Shown: piece by piece, positions 45,151-56,400 of the stretch | How positions within the stretch are numbered: the first letter of the stretch is position 1 | Layout of the letters: each line of letters begins with the position of its first letter | Assembly (NCBI GenBank): GCA_947649365.1 | Contig: CANSRH010000004.1 | Coordinates: 20,962 to 84,961 of the forward strand | DNA from: an uncultured Mycoplasmatota bacterium | Lineage (GTDB): Bacteria; Bacillota_I; Bacilli_A; RF39; UBA660 | DNA length: 64,000 nucleotides | Direction of reading: 5' to 3' | Position numbers and translations under genes: made by a program | The notes under the pieces: generated by a model | Databases searched by the model: none | Told to the model about the DNA's origin: nothing | The model's input: the letters and a program-made list of their open reading frames with translations, nothing else

Positions 45151-45978
45151 ATGAAACAAGAAATAAAAGGATTAGAAAATAATGAGAATACATTTGAAAA
45201 AATAAAACACACGGACGAATTCGGGGTTGATTATTGGTTTGCTAGGGAACTTATGGAAGCATTAGAATATAAAAAATGGCAAAAATTTTTAAATGTGATA
45301 AGTAATGCTAAGATAGCTTGTGAACAAAGTAATAATTTTGTAGAAAACCATTTTACCCAAATGGATAAAATGGTTAATATTGGATCTAATACAACGAGAA
45401 AAATTATAGATTACAAATTAACTAGGTATGCATGTTATTTAATTGTTCAAAATGCAAATCCTAACAAGAAACCAGTAGCACTTGGTCAAACTTATTTTGC
45501 TGTTCAAACCAGAAAACAAGAAATCAGTGAATTAGAATATGCCTCTTTATCAGAGGAGGAAAAAAGAATTTATCAAAGAAATTTAACAAAAAAAGGCAAT
45601 TATTCTCTAAACCAAGCAGCTAAGAAATCGAATGTAAAAAACTTTGATAAATTCCATAATGAAGGATACAAAGGTCTTTACAATGGAGAAACTGCAAATG
45701 ATATTGCGAAAAGAAAAGGGCTACGATATAGAGAGGAAATTTTAGATAACATGGGAAGCGACGAATTGATTGCTAATTTATTTAGAATATCTCAAACAGA
45801 ACAAAAGTTGAAAAGAGAAAAAATAAATACGGAAAAGAAAGCAAACGAAGCACACCATAAAATCGGAAAAATTGTTAGAAATGCTATAAAGGAGGCAGGA
45901 GGAACAATGCCAGAAAAATTGCCAAAGCCCGAAAAAAGTTTAAAACAAATAGAAAAAGAAAAATCAAAAAATGATTAG
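45151..45978 (+). CDS. dinD: DNA-damage-inducible protein D (DinD-like)
   Basis: 275 residues. YWFARELMEALEYKKWQKF, the KIIDYKLTRYACYLIVQNA block and GQTYFAVQTRKQE are highly characteristic of DinD, which in E. coli is LexA-controlled and inhibits RecA filament activity. The N-terminal part is the Bro-N-like module. TATAAT near 45096 precedes it. I see no LexA box, so SOS control here is uncertain. The ribosome site is weak; a GTG at 45142 is an alternative start. Confidence 0.9.
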   Translation: MKQEIKGLENNENTFEKIKHTDEFGVDYWFARELMEALEYKKWQKFLNVISNAKIACEQSNNFVENHFTQMDKMVNIGSNTTRKIIDYKLTRYACYLIVQNANPNKKPVALGQTYFAVQTRKQEISELEYASLSEEEKRIYQRNLTKKGNYSLNQAAKKSNVKNFDKFHNEGYKGLYNGETANDIAKRKGLRYREEILDNMGSDELIANLFRISQTEQKLKREKINTEKKANEAHHKIGKIVRNAIKEAGGTMPEKLPKPEKSLKQIEKEKSKND

Positions 45979-45991
45979 AATGAATTTTTTC

Positions 45992-46022
45992 TTGCTATTT
46001 TGCATCGGGGGGGGGGTATAAT
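45992..46022 (+). promoter_or_regulatory. Promoter with a G10 spacer tract (phase-variable candidate)
   Basis: -35-like TTGCTA (45992-45997) and a perfect -10 TATAAT (46017-46022) are separated by 19 bases that end in ten consecutive G directly touching the -10 box. Loss of one or two G would bring the spacer to 18 or 17, the optimum. Slippage of the tract should therefore tune or switch transcription of the ABC exporter downstream. A second TATAAT at 46051-46056 could give a basal promoter. Confidence 0.7.
46007..46016 (+). repeat. G10 homopolymer
   Basis: Ten consecutive G in A/T-rich DNA, inside the promoter spacer of the ABC exporter. Confidence 0.95.
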
Positions 46023-46076
46023 AGTTATATATTTTAAAAAGAAATAGTGATATAATAAATTCTAGGAGGAGTTTAC

Positions 46077-46979
46077 ATGTTAAAAGTAGAAAATGTAACA
46101 AAATATTATGGCTCATTCAAAGCGGTCGATAACTTATCATTTACTGTAGGCGATGGCGAAATATTTGGGCTTTTAGGAGTCAATGGAGCAGGAAAAACAA
46201 CAACGTTTCGAATGATTATTGGACTTCTTGATAAAACAGAAGGACAGATTACCTTAAATGGCAAACCTATCAACTATGATGTAACCGATAAAATAGGCTT
46301 CCTAACCGAAGAACGAAGTTTGCTTACCAAATTAACGGTCAAAGAACAAGTCATTTATTATGGTGTTTTAAAAGGAATGAAAGAAAGCGAAATTTTAGAA
46401 AAACTGGATGTTTGGTTAAAACGCTTTAATATAGAAGACTATAAAGAAAGAAAAATAAAAGAATTATCGAAAGGAAACCAACAAAAAGTACAATTTATTA
46501 CAGCTATCATCAATAGTCCAAAATTGTTAATTCTAGACGAACCTTTCTCTGGACTAGACCCAATAAACGTGCAACTATTTATGGATGTTATTAAAGAATT
46601 AAAGAGGCAAGGAACAAGCATTATCTTTTCCTCACATCGTATGGAACATGTGGAAATGTTTTGTGAAAAATTAGTAGTACTTGTCCATGGAAAAAGTGTT
46701 CTAGCAGGAGAACTAAAACAAATTAAAAAAGAATACCGCAAGAAAAACATCCATATTGAAGCAAGTGATGTCGATATAAAGAAATTAAAAGAAATAAAAG
46801 GTGTTGTAGACGTAGTAGAAAACGAAAGTGAAATTGTTGTAAAAATTGAAAGTGATGAGAACGTAAATGATGTATTTGCCTTCATAAAAAATTGTAAAGA
46901 AGTCACAAAATTCGTTGTAGAAGATGCTACTCTCAATGAAATTTTCTTAGACAAAGTAGGTGTTGTATATGAAAACTAA
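46077..46979 (+). CDS. ABC-2 type exporter ATP-binding protein
   Basis: 300 residues. Walker A GVNGAGKT, signature ELSKGNQQKVQF, Walker B LLILDEPFSGLDP, and a C-terminal DUF4162-like domain (about 225-300). The signature is the LSKGNQQK form of the NatA/YhaQ-type exporters. TAGGAGGAG gives a strong ribosome site. It overlaps the permease by 11 bases. The promoter upstream carries the G10 tract. Confidence 0.93.
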   Translation: MLKVENVTKYYGSFKAVDNLSFTVGDGEIFGLLGVNGAGKTTTFRMIIGLLDKTEGQITLNGKPINYDVTDKIGFLTEERSLLTKLTVKEQVIYYGVLKGMKESEILEKLDVWLKRFNIEDYKERKIKELSKGNQQKVQFITAIINSPKLLILDEPFSGLDPINVQLFMDVIKELKRQGTSIIFSSHRMEHVEMFCEKLVVLVHGKSVLAGELKQIKKEYRKKNIHIEASDVDIKKLKEIKGVVDVVENESEIVVKIESDENVNDVFAFIKNCKEVTKFVVEDATLNEIFLDKVGVVYEN

Positions 46980-48288
46980 ACTAAAATTTTTAATCAAACA
47001 AAGTTTAAAAAAGAAAACCGATACCAAATGGTTCAAAATAGCCAATATCTTAATTTTGGTTTTACTAATCGGTGTTGTAAATGTCGATCGAATCATTAGT
47101 TTCTTTGGAGGAGACTTTGAAAACACCACCAAAGTATACGTGATGGACGAAGCAAATTCCTATGAGTTATTAAAAGCAAATTTTGATGCGTTAACTTCTT
47201 CCTTAGAAGATTTAGGAAATTACGAACTAGAAAAGTCTGACAAATCTTTAGAAGAATTAAAGAGTGAGATTGAAGACAAAGACGATATTATTTTAAATAT
47301 CAAAAAAAGTGACACCAATTACATAGAAGCAAACATTACGAGTTTTGATCCCTTAGGAACCATCACAGAACAACTCCTACAAATGAGTTTAAACAACGTA
47401 AAAAGTGCCTATGTCTTAGAAACCAGTGGTTTAAGTGAAGAAGAGATTGCTGCGTTAACAAGCAATGTCGTTTTATCTAAAAACGTAACCAATCCTGATT
47501 TAGACGAAAATGCGGAAGGAAATGATTTGGTATCCAGTGGTTTAATTATTGTTCTCATTGTTCCATTCTTTCTATTAATAACCATGCTTACTCAAATGAT
47601 TGGAGCAGAAATTAACGACGAAAAATCAACAAGAGGAATGGAAATCATTATTTCCAATGTGTCTCCAAAAACTCACTTTTTATCTAAAATTATTTCTTCA
47701 ACACTATTTGTTATATTGCAAGCACTTATTTTAATAGCAGATGTAGTCATTGCGTTAGTCATTCGTAAACTATTAAGTGTAGCAGCATCTGGTGGGGTAT
47801 CCACTGAAGTTGCAGGCTTCCTATCTGAAACGTTAGAAACTATAAAAAATACTGGAGTATTAAGTTTACTTGCCAAAGGAGCACCATTTATTATTTTATT
47901 GTTCCTATTTAGTTTCCTTGCTTATGCCATTGTTGCAGGAGTACTTGCTTCTATGACGACAAACATCGAAGACTACCAACAACTTCAAACACCACTTATG
48001 ATTATCTTAATGGTAGGGTATTACATTGCCATTATGGCCTCTGCTTTTGAAGGAGCCTTATTTGTAAAAATAGTATCTTACATTCCTATGTTATCTTTCT
48101 TGATTTCTCCAGTTATTTATTTACTTGGACAAATCAGTTTACTAGAACTTATTTTATCGACGATAATATGTGGAGGAGTAACTTACTTATTGTTCCATTT
48201 CGGACTTCGTATTTATAAAGTAGGAATCTTAAATTATAGCAGTCAAGATTTATGGAAAAAAATATTCAAATCGATGAAAGAAAAATAG
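46969..48288 (+). CDS. ABC-2 type permease, NatB/YhaP-like
   Basis: 439 residues from the ATG at 46969 (TAGGTG upstream). An N-terminal helix (about 20-42), an extracytoplasmic domain to about 175, then six helices. QMIGAEINDEKSTRGMEIIISNVSP is the characteristic coupling motif of the NatB/YhaP group. With the ATPase it forms an exporter; Na+, peptide or drug efflux are known for relatives. A terminator follows directly. Confidence 0.9.
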   Translation: MKTKLKFLIKQSLKKKTDTKWFKIANILILVLLIGVVNVDRIISFFGGDFENTTKVYVMDEANSYELLKANFDALTSSLEDLGNYELEKSDKSLEELKSEIEDKDDIILNIKKSDTNYIEANITSFDPLGTITEQLLQMSLNNVKSAYVLETSGLSEEEIAALTSNVVLSKNVTNPDLDENAEGNDLVSSGLIIVLIVPFFLLITMLTQMIGAEINDEKSTRGMEIIISNVSPKTHFLSKIISSTLFVILQALILIADVVIALVIRKLLSVAASGGVSTEVAGFLSETLETIKNTGVLSLLAKGAPFIILLFLFSFLAYAIVAGVLASMTTNIEDYQQLQTPLMIILMVGYYIAIMASAFEGALFVKIVSYIPMLSFLISPVIYLLGQISLLELILSTIICGGVTYLLFHFGLRIYKVGILNYSSQDLWKKIFKSMKEK

Positions 48289-48314
48289 TCTCTAAAAAAA
48301 TAGAGGCTTTTTTA
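48287..48314 (+). terminator. Terminator after the ABC exporter
   Basis: AGTCTCTA pairs with TAGAGGCT (8 bp, one wobble, 6-A loop), followed by TTTTTTA. It overlaps the stop codon. Confidence 0.78.
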
Positions 48315-48393
48315 TTTGCAAAAAAATAGGAACCAAAAAAAGAAAGACGCATAAAATAAAGTAGAACACGACTTTAAAAAGAAAGGAGGAAAA

Positions 48394-49179
48394 ATGAGTA
48401 GAATACTTGAAGACGCTACCGATCAAATCACTCAAAGGTATAAACAAGGAATACATAGTGGAATAGATGTAGTAAAATACAAAAACAAATTATGTAATGT
48501 ACTTGCCCATAGTGAAGGAATAGTCGTATGGATACAAACAGGACAAAAGAATAATAAAAATGCAACAGGAAATGCTTCTTATGGAAATTGTGTAAAAATA
48601 AAACACAAAAATGGAATGTATACTTTATATGCGCACTTAAAAACGGTAAAAGTATCTTTAAATGAAAACGTGAAAAAAGGACAAATCTTAGGATACATGG
48701 GAAACACAGGAAATGCAAAAGGAAGTCACTTACATTTTGAAGTAAGAAATGAAAACAATTTAAGAATAGATCCTACACCTTATTTAGAAGGCGATTTTTC
48801 TAGTACAAAGAAAATAACCTATCAAGTGTATGACAATGTGAAGAACAAATGGCTGAACAATATAACGGCTGGACAAGGAGAAAACATAATGTCCTATGCC
48901 GGAAATTTAGGTCATTCCATCAGTGGGTTAAAAATTGATAAACGAAAATACAGAGTTCATGACAAAATAAAAAACAAATGGTTACCTTGGGTGACAGGTC
49001 GTAAAGGGTATGCTGGAAATTTAGGAAATGCAATTGATGGTTTGCAAATAGAAAATGCCACTTATAGAGTCCATTTAAAAGATGGAAAATGGTTACCTTG
49101 GGTAGAGAAAGCAGATGAAACAAATCAAGGATATGCAGGAATATATGGTCGTGAAATAGATGCGATAGAAATAAAATAG
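48394..49179 (+). CDS. Phage-type M23 endopeptidase with three C-terminal repeats
   Basis: 261 residues without signal peptide. HSGIDVV and GSHLHFEV are the zinc motifs of M23/LytM glycyl-alanyl endopeptidases, with LYAHLKTVKVSL between. From residue ~140 three repeats of ~40 residues follow (YQVYDNVKNKWL..., YRVHDKIKNKWLPWVTG..., YRVHLKDGKWLPWVEK...), each with a YAGNLGNAIDGLQI-like ending; they probably bind the cell wall. The absence of a signal fits a phage lysin or tail-associated hydrolase. AAAGGAGG is strong. It opens the cluster with tail-collar and RHS genes. Confidence 0.88.
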   Translation: MSRILEDATDQITQRYKQGIHSGIDVVKYKNKLCNVLAHSEGIVVWIQTGQKNNKNATGNASYGNCVKIKHKNGMYTLYAHLKTVKVSLNENVKKGQILGYMGNTGNAKGSHLHFEVRNENNLRIDPTPYLEGDFSSTKKITYQVYDNVKNKWLNNITAGQGENIMSYAGNLGHSISGLKIDKRKYRVHDKIKNKWLPWVTGRKGYAGNLGNAIDGLQIENATYRVHLKDGKWLPWVEKADETNQGYAGIYGREIDAIEIK

Positions 49180-49216
49180 GATAACTCAATACCTCTTGAG
49201 CTTATCCTTCTTTTTT
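49178..49216 (+). terminator. Terminator or attenuator after the M23 gene
   Basis: AGGATAA-CTCAA pairs with TTGAG-C-TTATCCT (12 bp with one bulged C), then TCTTTTTT. It overlaps the stop codon and separates the lysin from the collar genes, so expression may be graded. Confidence 0.75.
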
Positions 49217-49244
49217 ACCGCACAAAAAAGAAAGAAGGAAAAAA

Positions 49245-49808
49245 ATGAATTTAGAAGAAAATGAATACAAAGACAACTTTACAAAAGAAGGCGACAAAAC
49301 AAACTTAAATATTAACAAACTTGAGGTAGATTGTATTACCTCCAACAAAAACAATTTTATTTTAGATGAAGAGGGAAACTTAAAAGTAAAATCCATTTCT
49401 CTAAACAATACAAACACAGAGATTGACCTTATTTATCCAATAGGTTCTATTTACATGAATGTTTCCAATGTAAACCCTACTACTTTATTTGGAGGAACAT
49501 GGGAACGAATAGAAGATAGATTTTTACTAGCGAGTGGTAACAATTATTCAAATGGAACAACGGGTGGAAGTAATCAAGCCTCTGTTCAAATGGAATTATT
49601 TCATACGGGTGGAATTGCCTATATGGATTATAGACAACAAAATTTTACCACTAATTATAAAAGTAATATTCGTATTTATAGCAACGGAGGTGCGCAACAC
49701 TCTTTAGAAGAAAATCAAAATTATGGAGTGGCTGTAACAAACACAAATAATACAAGCGAGCTGATGCCTCCTTATTTGGCAGTAAATATATGGAAACGTA
49801 TTGGTTAG
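49245..49808 (+). CDS. Phage tail-collar/fibre-like protein 1
   Basis: 187 residues. The first ~50 residues (NLEENEYKDNFTKEGDKTNL...) are a near copy of the next gene's start. Then comes the tail-collar signature: LIYPIGSIYMNVSNVNPTTLFGGTWERI, FLLASG and a C-terminal MPPYLAVNIWKRIG. This fold is found in phage baseplate/tail-fibre tips and receptor binding. No signal peptide. AAAGAAGGAAA precedes the ATG. Confidence 0.85.
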   Translation: MNLEENEYKDNFTKEGDKTNLNINKLEVDCITSNKNNFILDEEGNLKVKSISLNNTNTEIDLIYPIGSIYMNVSNVNPTTLFGGTWERIEDRFLLASGNNYSNGTTGGSNQASVQMELFHTGGIAYMDYRQQNFTTNYKSNIRIYSNGGAQHSLEENQNYGVAVTNTNNTSELMPPYLAVNIWKRIG

Positions 49809-49819
49809 AAAGGAAAAAA

Positions 49820-49971
49820 ATGAATTTAGAAGAAAATGAATACAAAGACAACTTCACAAAAGAAGGCGAAAAATCAAACTTAAACATCAACAAACTTGAA
49901 GTAGATTGTATTACCTCCAACAAACAAAACTTTAGTTTAGATGAAGAAGGAAACTTAAAAGTAACCTCCAT
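49820..49971 (+). repeat. Duplicated N-terminal segment of the collar genes
   Basis: The segment from the ATG at 49820 is a near-identical direct repeat of 49245-49396 (only scattered base differences). It indicates tandem gene duplication with divergence restricted to the distal tip. Confidence 0.8.
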
Positions 49972-50428
49972 TACAACCATTGATCCATTCATTGGAATGC
50001 TTTATCCCTTCGAAGCCATTTATCTTTCCATGAGTTCTGTTAATCCTAAAGAATACTTTGGTGGAAGTTGGGAACAAATCAAAGAAAGATTTCTATTTGG
50101 ATGCGGAGAAAACTATCGAAATGGAACCTTAGGGGGAGAAAAAGAACATCGACTAAAACAACAAGAATGTGGAATAAGAGAACATACACATCAGTTACCA
50201 TTATCAACAAAAAGTGGTGTAGGAAGCTATGATGATTTACCCTTTAGAGCTGTAGTAAATGGGAACCCAGATTTAAAATTTAGAACAGGAAGAATAACTG
50301 GAATTAGCGATTTTCCAAATGATTATAATGCACCATTACTTGAAGGAAATAGCGATACAGACGCACTTTTACCCCACAACAACATGCCACCATATCTTGC
50401 TGTCTTTATATGGAAGAGGGTGGCCTAA
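49820..50428 (+). CDS. Phage tail-collar/fibre-like protein 2
   Basis: 202 residues from the ATG at 49820 (AGAAAGGAAA upstream). It shares its N-terminal ~50 residues and general design with protein 1: GMLYPFEAIYLSMSSVNP, FGGSWEQIKERFLFGCG, a REHTHQLPL His motif and PPYLAVFIWKRVA. The tip region differs, so the pair may present two binding specificities. Its TAA overlaps the RHS ATG (TAATG). Confidence 0.85.
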   Translation: MNLEENEYKDNFTKEGEKSNLNINKLEVDCITSNKQNFSLDEEGNLKVTSITTIDPFIGMLYPFEAIYLSMSSVNPKEYFGGSWEQIKERFLFGCGENYRNGTLGGEKEHRLKQQECGIREHTHQLPLSTKSGVGSYDDLPFRAVVNGNPDLKFRTGRITGISDFPNDYNAPLLEGNSDTDALLPHNNMPPYLAVFIWKRVA

Positions 50429-53400
50429 TGCAAGAAATGGAAAAACTCAGAAAACCAAGAGAAAAACACTTCAAAAACGAAGATGGAACATTTACAATTT
50501 ATGCCTATGATCATGACATTCATTACTTAAAAAATGGGAAATACATAGAAAAAGACAATACGCTCCTAGAAAAAACAAATACGATTACCAACAAAGCAAA
50601 TGATCTAAAAATAGAACTAGCTAAGAGAAAAACGCAAAAGTATCTTTTAAAAATAGAAAAACAGAAAGAGAAAATAGTGTTAGACATCAAAGAAAAAGAA
50701 ATAAACAAAGAAATAAAGAAGAATCAAATTATTTATAAAAATATCTTAAAAAATATCGATATAAACTACGATGTATTAGACAATGGAGTAAAAGATACCA
50801 TTATCTTAAAAGAAAAAGAAAACGATTTCCAAAAATTAATTTATACCATAAAAACAGACTTAGAAATATCTAAAAAAGAAAATACCATCGTACTAACAAA
50901 AAACAAGAAAACGATTTATACAATAGCAACACCGACACTACAAGACAAAGAGGGGAACTTTTATCCTATTTCATATGATTTAAAAGACAAACAATTCACA
51001 TTTACAATCGAAAAAGAAATATTAGAAAATGAAAAACTCTATCCATTAACGATTGATCCTACAATAGAAGCCAATGAAGACAATAGCATTTTTGATACTT
51101 ACATTTATCCTGGGGACGAAAATGTAAATAGAAATAATCAAGACATCTTAAAAGTAGGAGTAGACCAAAACAATGTGGTCTATAGAACGCTTATGAAATT
51201 TAATTTGCCTAATATTGGAACCTCTAGTAATGTGGTCAATGCTAGCGTCTGTTTAACAAGTCACAAAAGCAATTACTATTTACCGAATGAAATGGAAATA
51301 AGTTTTAAAAAAGTAAATGTTCACGAAATCAACACTTCATGGAATGAAGAAACTGCCAATTGGAATACGATGCATGACAAAATAAATGCCCGAATAGAAG
51401 ATTATTTTGATCCTCAAAGAAGTTACATAAAAGATGGAAATACCATTGTATTACAAAAAAACACCTTTAATATAACCAATCTTGTAAAAAAATGGTATGC
51501 AGGAAAAGAAAACAATGGAATTATGCTAAAGTTTGGCGTAGAATCCTACATTCAAAGCGACAAAGAATATTGGTTTTATTCCAAAAACAATCATGCAACC
51601 ACAGAAGATAAAATTGCCAACCCCAAACCTATTTTAATGATAACCTATCGTAACCAAAATGGTTTAGAAAACTATATGACTTACCAAACAATAGCACTGA
51701 ATAGTAGTGAAATTTATACAAACAACTTAACCGGAAATGTAACAGCATGTTTTGATATAAATAAAACCATTGGTGGTAAATTTCCACTACAATTGAACTT
51801 ATTCTACAATACCAATGACATTGTATTAGAAAATACATTTAATCTAAGCAAAGGATACAAGTGGAACTATTTAAAAACATTAAAAGAAGTAAATTTTGAT
51901 AACGTTTGTTTAGAATTTTTAGATAACGATGGAACACTTCACTATTTTAGAAATCAAGAGGGAAAAATAATTGACGAAGATGGTCTAGGACTAACAGCCA
52001 CCAAAGAAGAAAATAAGTATATCCTAAAAGACAAAGACGGAAACCAAATGTTATTTACCTTACAAAATGGTTTGTATTTTCTAACCAAAATAATCAATAC
52101 AGCCAAAGAAGAAATCAATATCATTTATAATACAGAAGGAAAAATCACAAAACTTATAGATGCGAATAAAGAAGAAATCAATATAGTGTATGAAACAGAT
52201 AAAATAATGGTGACAAGTAACTATTTAACTACAAAAATAAATCTAGAAAAGGAACGCATTACTTCCCTTGAAAACAAGTATGGTAAAACAAGCATTTCTT
52301 ATAACGAAAATCAAATTATAAATGCCATCACTGACACCAATGGAAAAAAAGTAAACTTCTCTTATTATCCAGTCATTCCTTATCGACTACAAAAAATAGA
52401 AGAAATAGGACTAGAGAATGAAAAAGGAACCTCTCTAGAATTTATCTATGAATTTAATGTGACAAGAGTAAAAGATAACAAAGGAAGAACAAATAGTTAT
52501 ACATTTAACAACTTAGGAAATACAACAGGAATAACCAATTTAGAAAACAACAATTTAAATAATAGCTATGGTATATCCCAAGAATACTTTACAAATACCG
52601 AAGAACAACTGAATTTAAAAAACAAAATAAAACTAGAAACCACTCCCGTAAAATATACGAAAAACTATCTAGAAGATACCAGTTTTGAAAAAGGAACGTA
52701 TGAAAATGCAACAACAGAACAAGCAAGAACAGGAAAACATAGTTTAAAAATAAATACAATCCAAGAAATATCTATACCTCAAAATTTAAAAGAAGGAAAC
52801 TATACATTCAGTGCTTATTTCAAAACGGATGAAACAGCAAAATGGAGTGTGTACCAATGGAATGAAAACCAGGAAGAAACTTTACTAGAAACCTCTGAAA
52901 TTCTACCGAATGAAGAATTTACGAGATTTAGCATACCTATTTCTATTTCCTCAAAAACAGACAACTATAAAATCAAAATAGAAACAAACAACGAAAATAA
53001 ACCTCTTTACATGGACGATATGCAATTAGAAGAAGGAGAAGTAGCCAATTACTACAATCTAGTAAATAACTCGGATTTTTCAAAAGAAAAAAGCAAGTGG
53101 GATGAATCCTCTTACGAAACAAGAGAACCTGGAATAATTTCTATCAATAATTCTGGTCCTACCACATTAGAAAATGGAACAACTTGCTATAGACTAGACT
53201 CATATCCAAGAAGAGTATGTGAAGTAGACCAAACAATCATAATAAATGGAAAAGAAAAAGATACTTATTATTTATCTTTCTGGTACAAAAATGAAGGAAC
53301 CTATTCAGAAGATGGTTATTCCTCAAAAAATAAAATAGAATTTTCCTTTGAAAAAAACGCCGCTGATCATTCAATAGAAAGAAAAACAAGTTCTTTCAAT

Positions 53401-56400
53401 CTAAATCCAAATGAAAACGAATGGCAACTATTTCAAAAATCAATTATAGCAAAAGAAGAATATGATTGCATAAACATAAAGTTTTCATCCAATTATGATG
53501 TCAATGACTTATACATTACCAACGTCACCCTAACCAAAGATATAGAAAGTACTTCCTATACTTATGACGACAATGGAAACTTAATAACAACAAACAATAA
53601 AAATAATGGAATTTCTGAGTTTAAATACGATAAAAACAACCAATTAACTAATCTTTTTGAACCAAAAGGAAACAGTTTCTATTTTGAATACGAAAATGCA
53701 ATCCCAAACCAAGTGCGTCAAGGAATTTCCGAAAAAGGAATTGCCAATAAAATAGAATATGATGAAAATAACAATCCAATAAAAACAAAAATACAAAATA
53801 ACGATACAACGGATTTAGATGGAAGGTCTTTTTATATCCGTCCAAAATCTTCGAATCAATATATCATATTGAATACAGATGGACTATACGCAAGCTTAAA
53901 AGTTCCAACATGTTCTAAAGAAAGTTGGGATTTCAAAAAAGAAAGTGTAGATTTAGAAGACTATTCTATAAAAAATAGTGTGATTCCTATGTATTTAAGA
54001 TATGATGGAACTCTTTCCAAAAAAGAAGGAGGAGATATCTTCCACATTATTAAAAATGATAACGGAAGTTATTCTTTAAGACATTCAGAAGGAGATTTGT
54101 GCTTAACTGCTGAATCAAATTATTTTGTTGCGACACCTTATGATAAAAATAATTTCAATCAACAATTCTATTTAGAACCAATCGAAGAAAAAGAATATAT
54201 AGAAACCAGTGCCACTTATACTAGTGATGGAAAATTCACAAAAGCAACCACAGATGCTTTAGGAAAAGTAACAGAGTACACAATCAATCCAACAACAGGT
54301 CTAACAACTAGTATCACTGACCCAAATAATGTAACAACAAACTACACCTATAACACCAAAGACCAAATCACCAAAGTAGAAAAAGAAGAAAAAGAAACAA
54401 ACTATACGTATAATGAACAAGACTTACTTTCAAAAATTACTTGTGAAAACAAAGAATATAATTTTACTTATGATAACTTCTTAAACACCAAAGAAGTAAA
54501 AATCAATAACCAAGTCTTAGTAAGTAACGAATATGAAGAAAACAATGGAAACTTAATTTCTTCTACCTATGGAAATAACTCGGTAGTAACCTATACCTAT
54601 GACGAATTAGACCGATTAAAAACACTAGAAAAAAATAACAAAATCTATCGTCATATCTATGACAACCAAAACCATCTTGCCAAAATAATAGAAGGAAACA
54701 AGAATTACAACTATTATTATGACTTAGCAGACAGACTAAGCAAATACGAAATCAATAACGATTTAGAAAATCAATTTACCATTAACTACGAATACGACCT
54801 CAATAACAACGTAACCAAAAAAATCTATACCCACAAAGAAACCAAAGAACAAATAGAATACACCTATGACGAAGACGACTCTTTAATTCAAGTCGATTTT
54901 AACAATCATAACCTAAACTATATCTATGACTCCTTAGGAAGACTAAAAGAAAAGAATATAAACAATCAACTACCAGTAACCTATGAATACGAAAGAAATG
55001 GAAACAAAACCTCCCTTATTTTAAAAAGAATGACCATAGATAATATTATCTATGATTACAAATACGATAACCTATACAACATCACAGATATTTATAAAAA
55101 CAAAGAACTCATAAATCATTACGAATATGATACATTCAGCGAACTCATAAAAGAAGACAATTATTTATCAAATAAAACCATTACTTACACTTATGACAAT
55201 TCTGGTAACATTCTAAAAAGAGAAGAATATGAAATCAACACAGATATCCTAATTCATGAAGACAACTTTGCATATACCAATACAAATTGGAAAGACCAAT
55301 TAACCCAATACAACGATACTAATATCACTTATGACGAAATAGGAAACCCAATTACCATAGGAGACAAAAACCTTTCATGGAACGCAAGAGAACTACAAAG
55401 CTATCAAGATAACATGTCTAAGATAGAGTATTTTTATAACAAAGAAGGAATACGAACACAAAAAAGAGTAAATAATGTCGAAACAAACTATCTTTTGGAG
55501 AATTCTAACATAATAATGGAAGAAACCAATGGAAATACGTTATACTATATGAGAACTGGTGAAAATGAATTAATAGGATTCACTTACAATCAAGAAACCT
55601 ATTACTATCAAAAAAATTACCAGGGAGACATCATAGGAATCTATAACAAAGAGTATGAACTGATAGCAACTTATGAATACGATAGTTATGGAAAAGTACT
55701 AAGTATCAAAGATGCAAATGAGAACCTAATCACAGACGAAAACCATATTGCAATTATTAACCCATTCAGATACAGAAGTTATTACTATGATACAGAAACA
55801 AAACTATACTATCTAAATAGCAGATACTATAACCCAGAATGGGGAAGGTTCTTGAATGTTGACGATTATATTGGTACTAGTGAAACTTGTATAGGGTATA
55901 ATCCGTATATATATTGTGAAAATAACCCAATAATGAATATTGATATGTATGGTAACTGGGCAAGCGCTGCACTAGGTGGAGCAATTGGAACAGGATTAAG
56001 CAGTTTATTAGATACAAAACCTCCTATATCAGTTATAGGTGGTTCAACAATAGCAGTAGAAGAACATAAGAAAACAACAGCAAATAATATTAAAAATCCT
56101 ACTTCTACTCAAATAAATAAATCAGAAAACGTAAATAAATTACCGACAGAAAGTGAGCCAAATAGTAAAAAAGAAGCGCCTAATGGAAATATAAGAGTTT
56201 ATGGACCAAATGGTAAAGCATTAAAAGATATAGATTATTCACATCCAGGGCATCACCCTGAGTTAGGTAACCCACATGTTCATGATTGGGATTGGAATAA
56301 ACCTGAAAAAGATAGAAGAGGCTTACCTCGAAATCCATTCCCTAAAGAACTAGATAGTTTATTGAAAAAAACGGCTATAACAGCGGGAGGCGCATATCTC

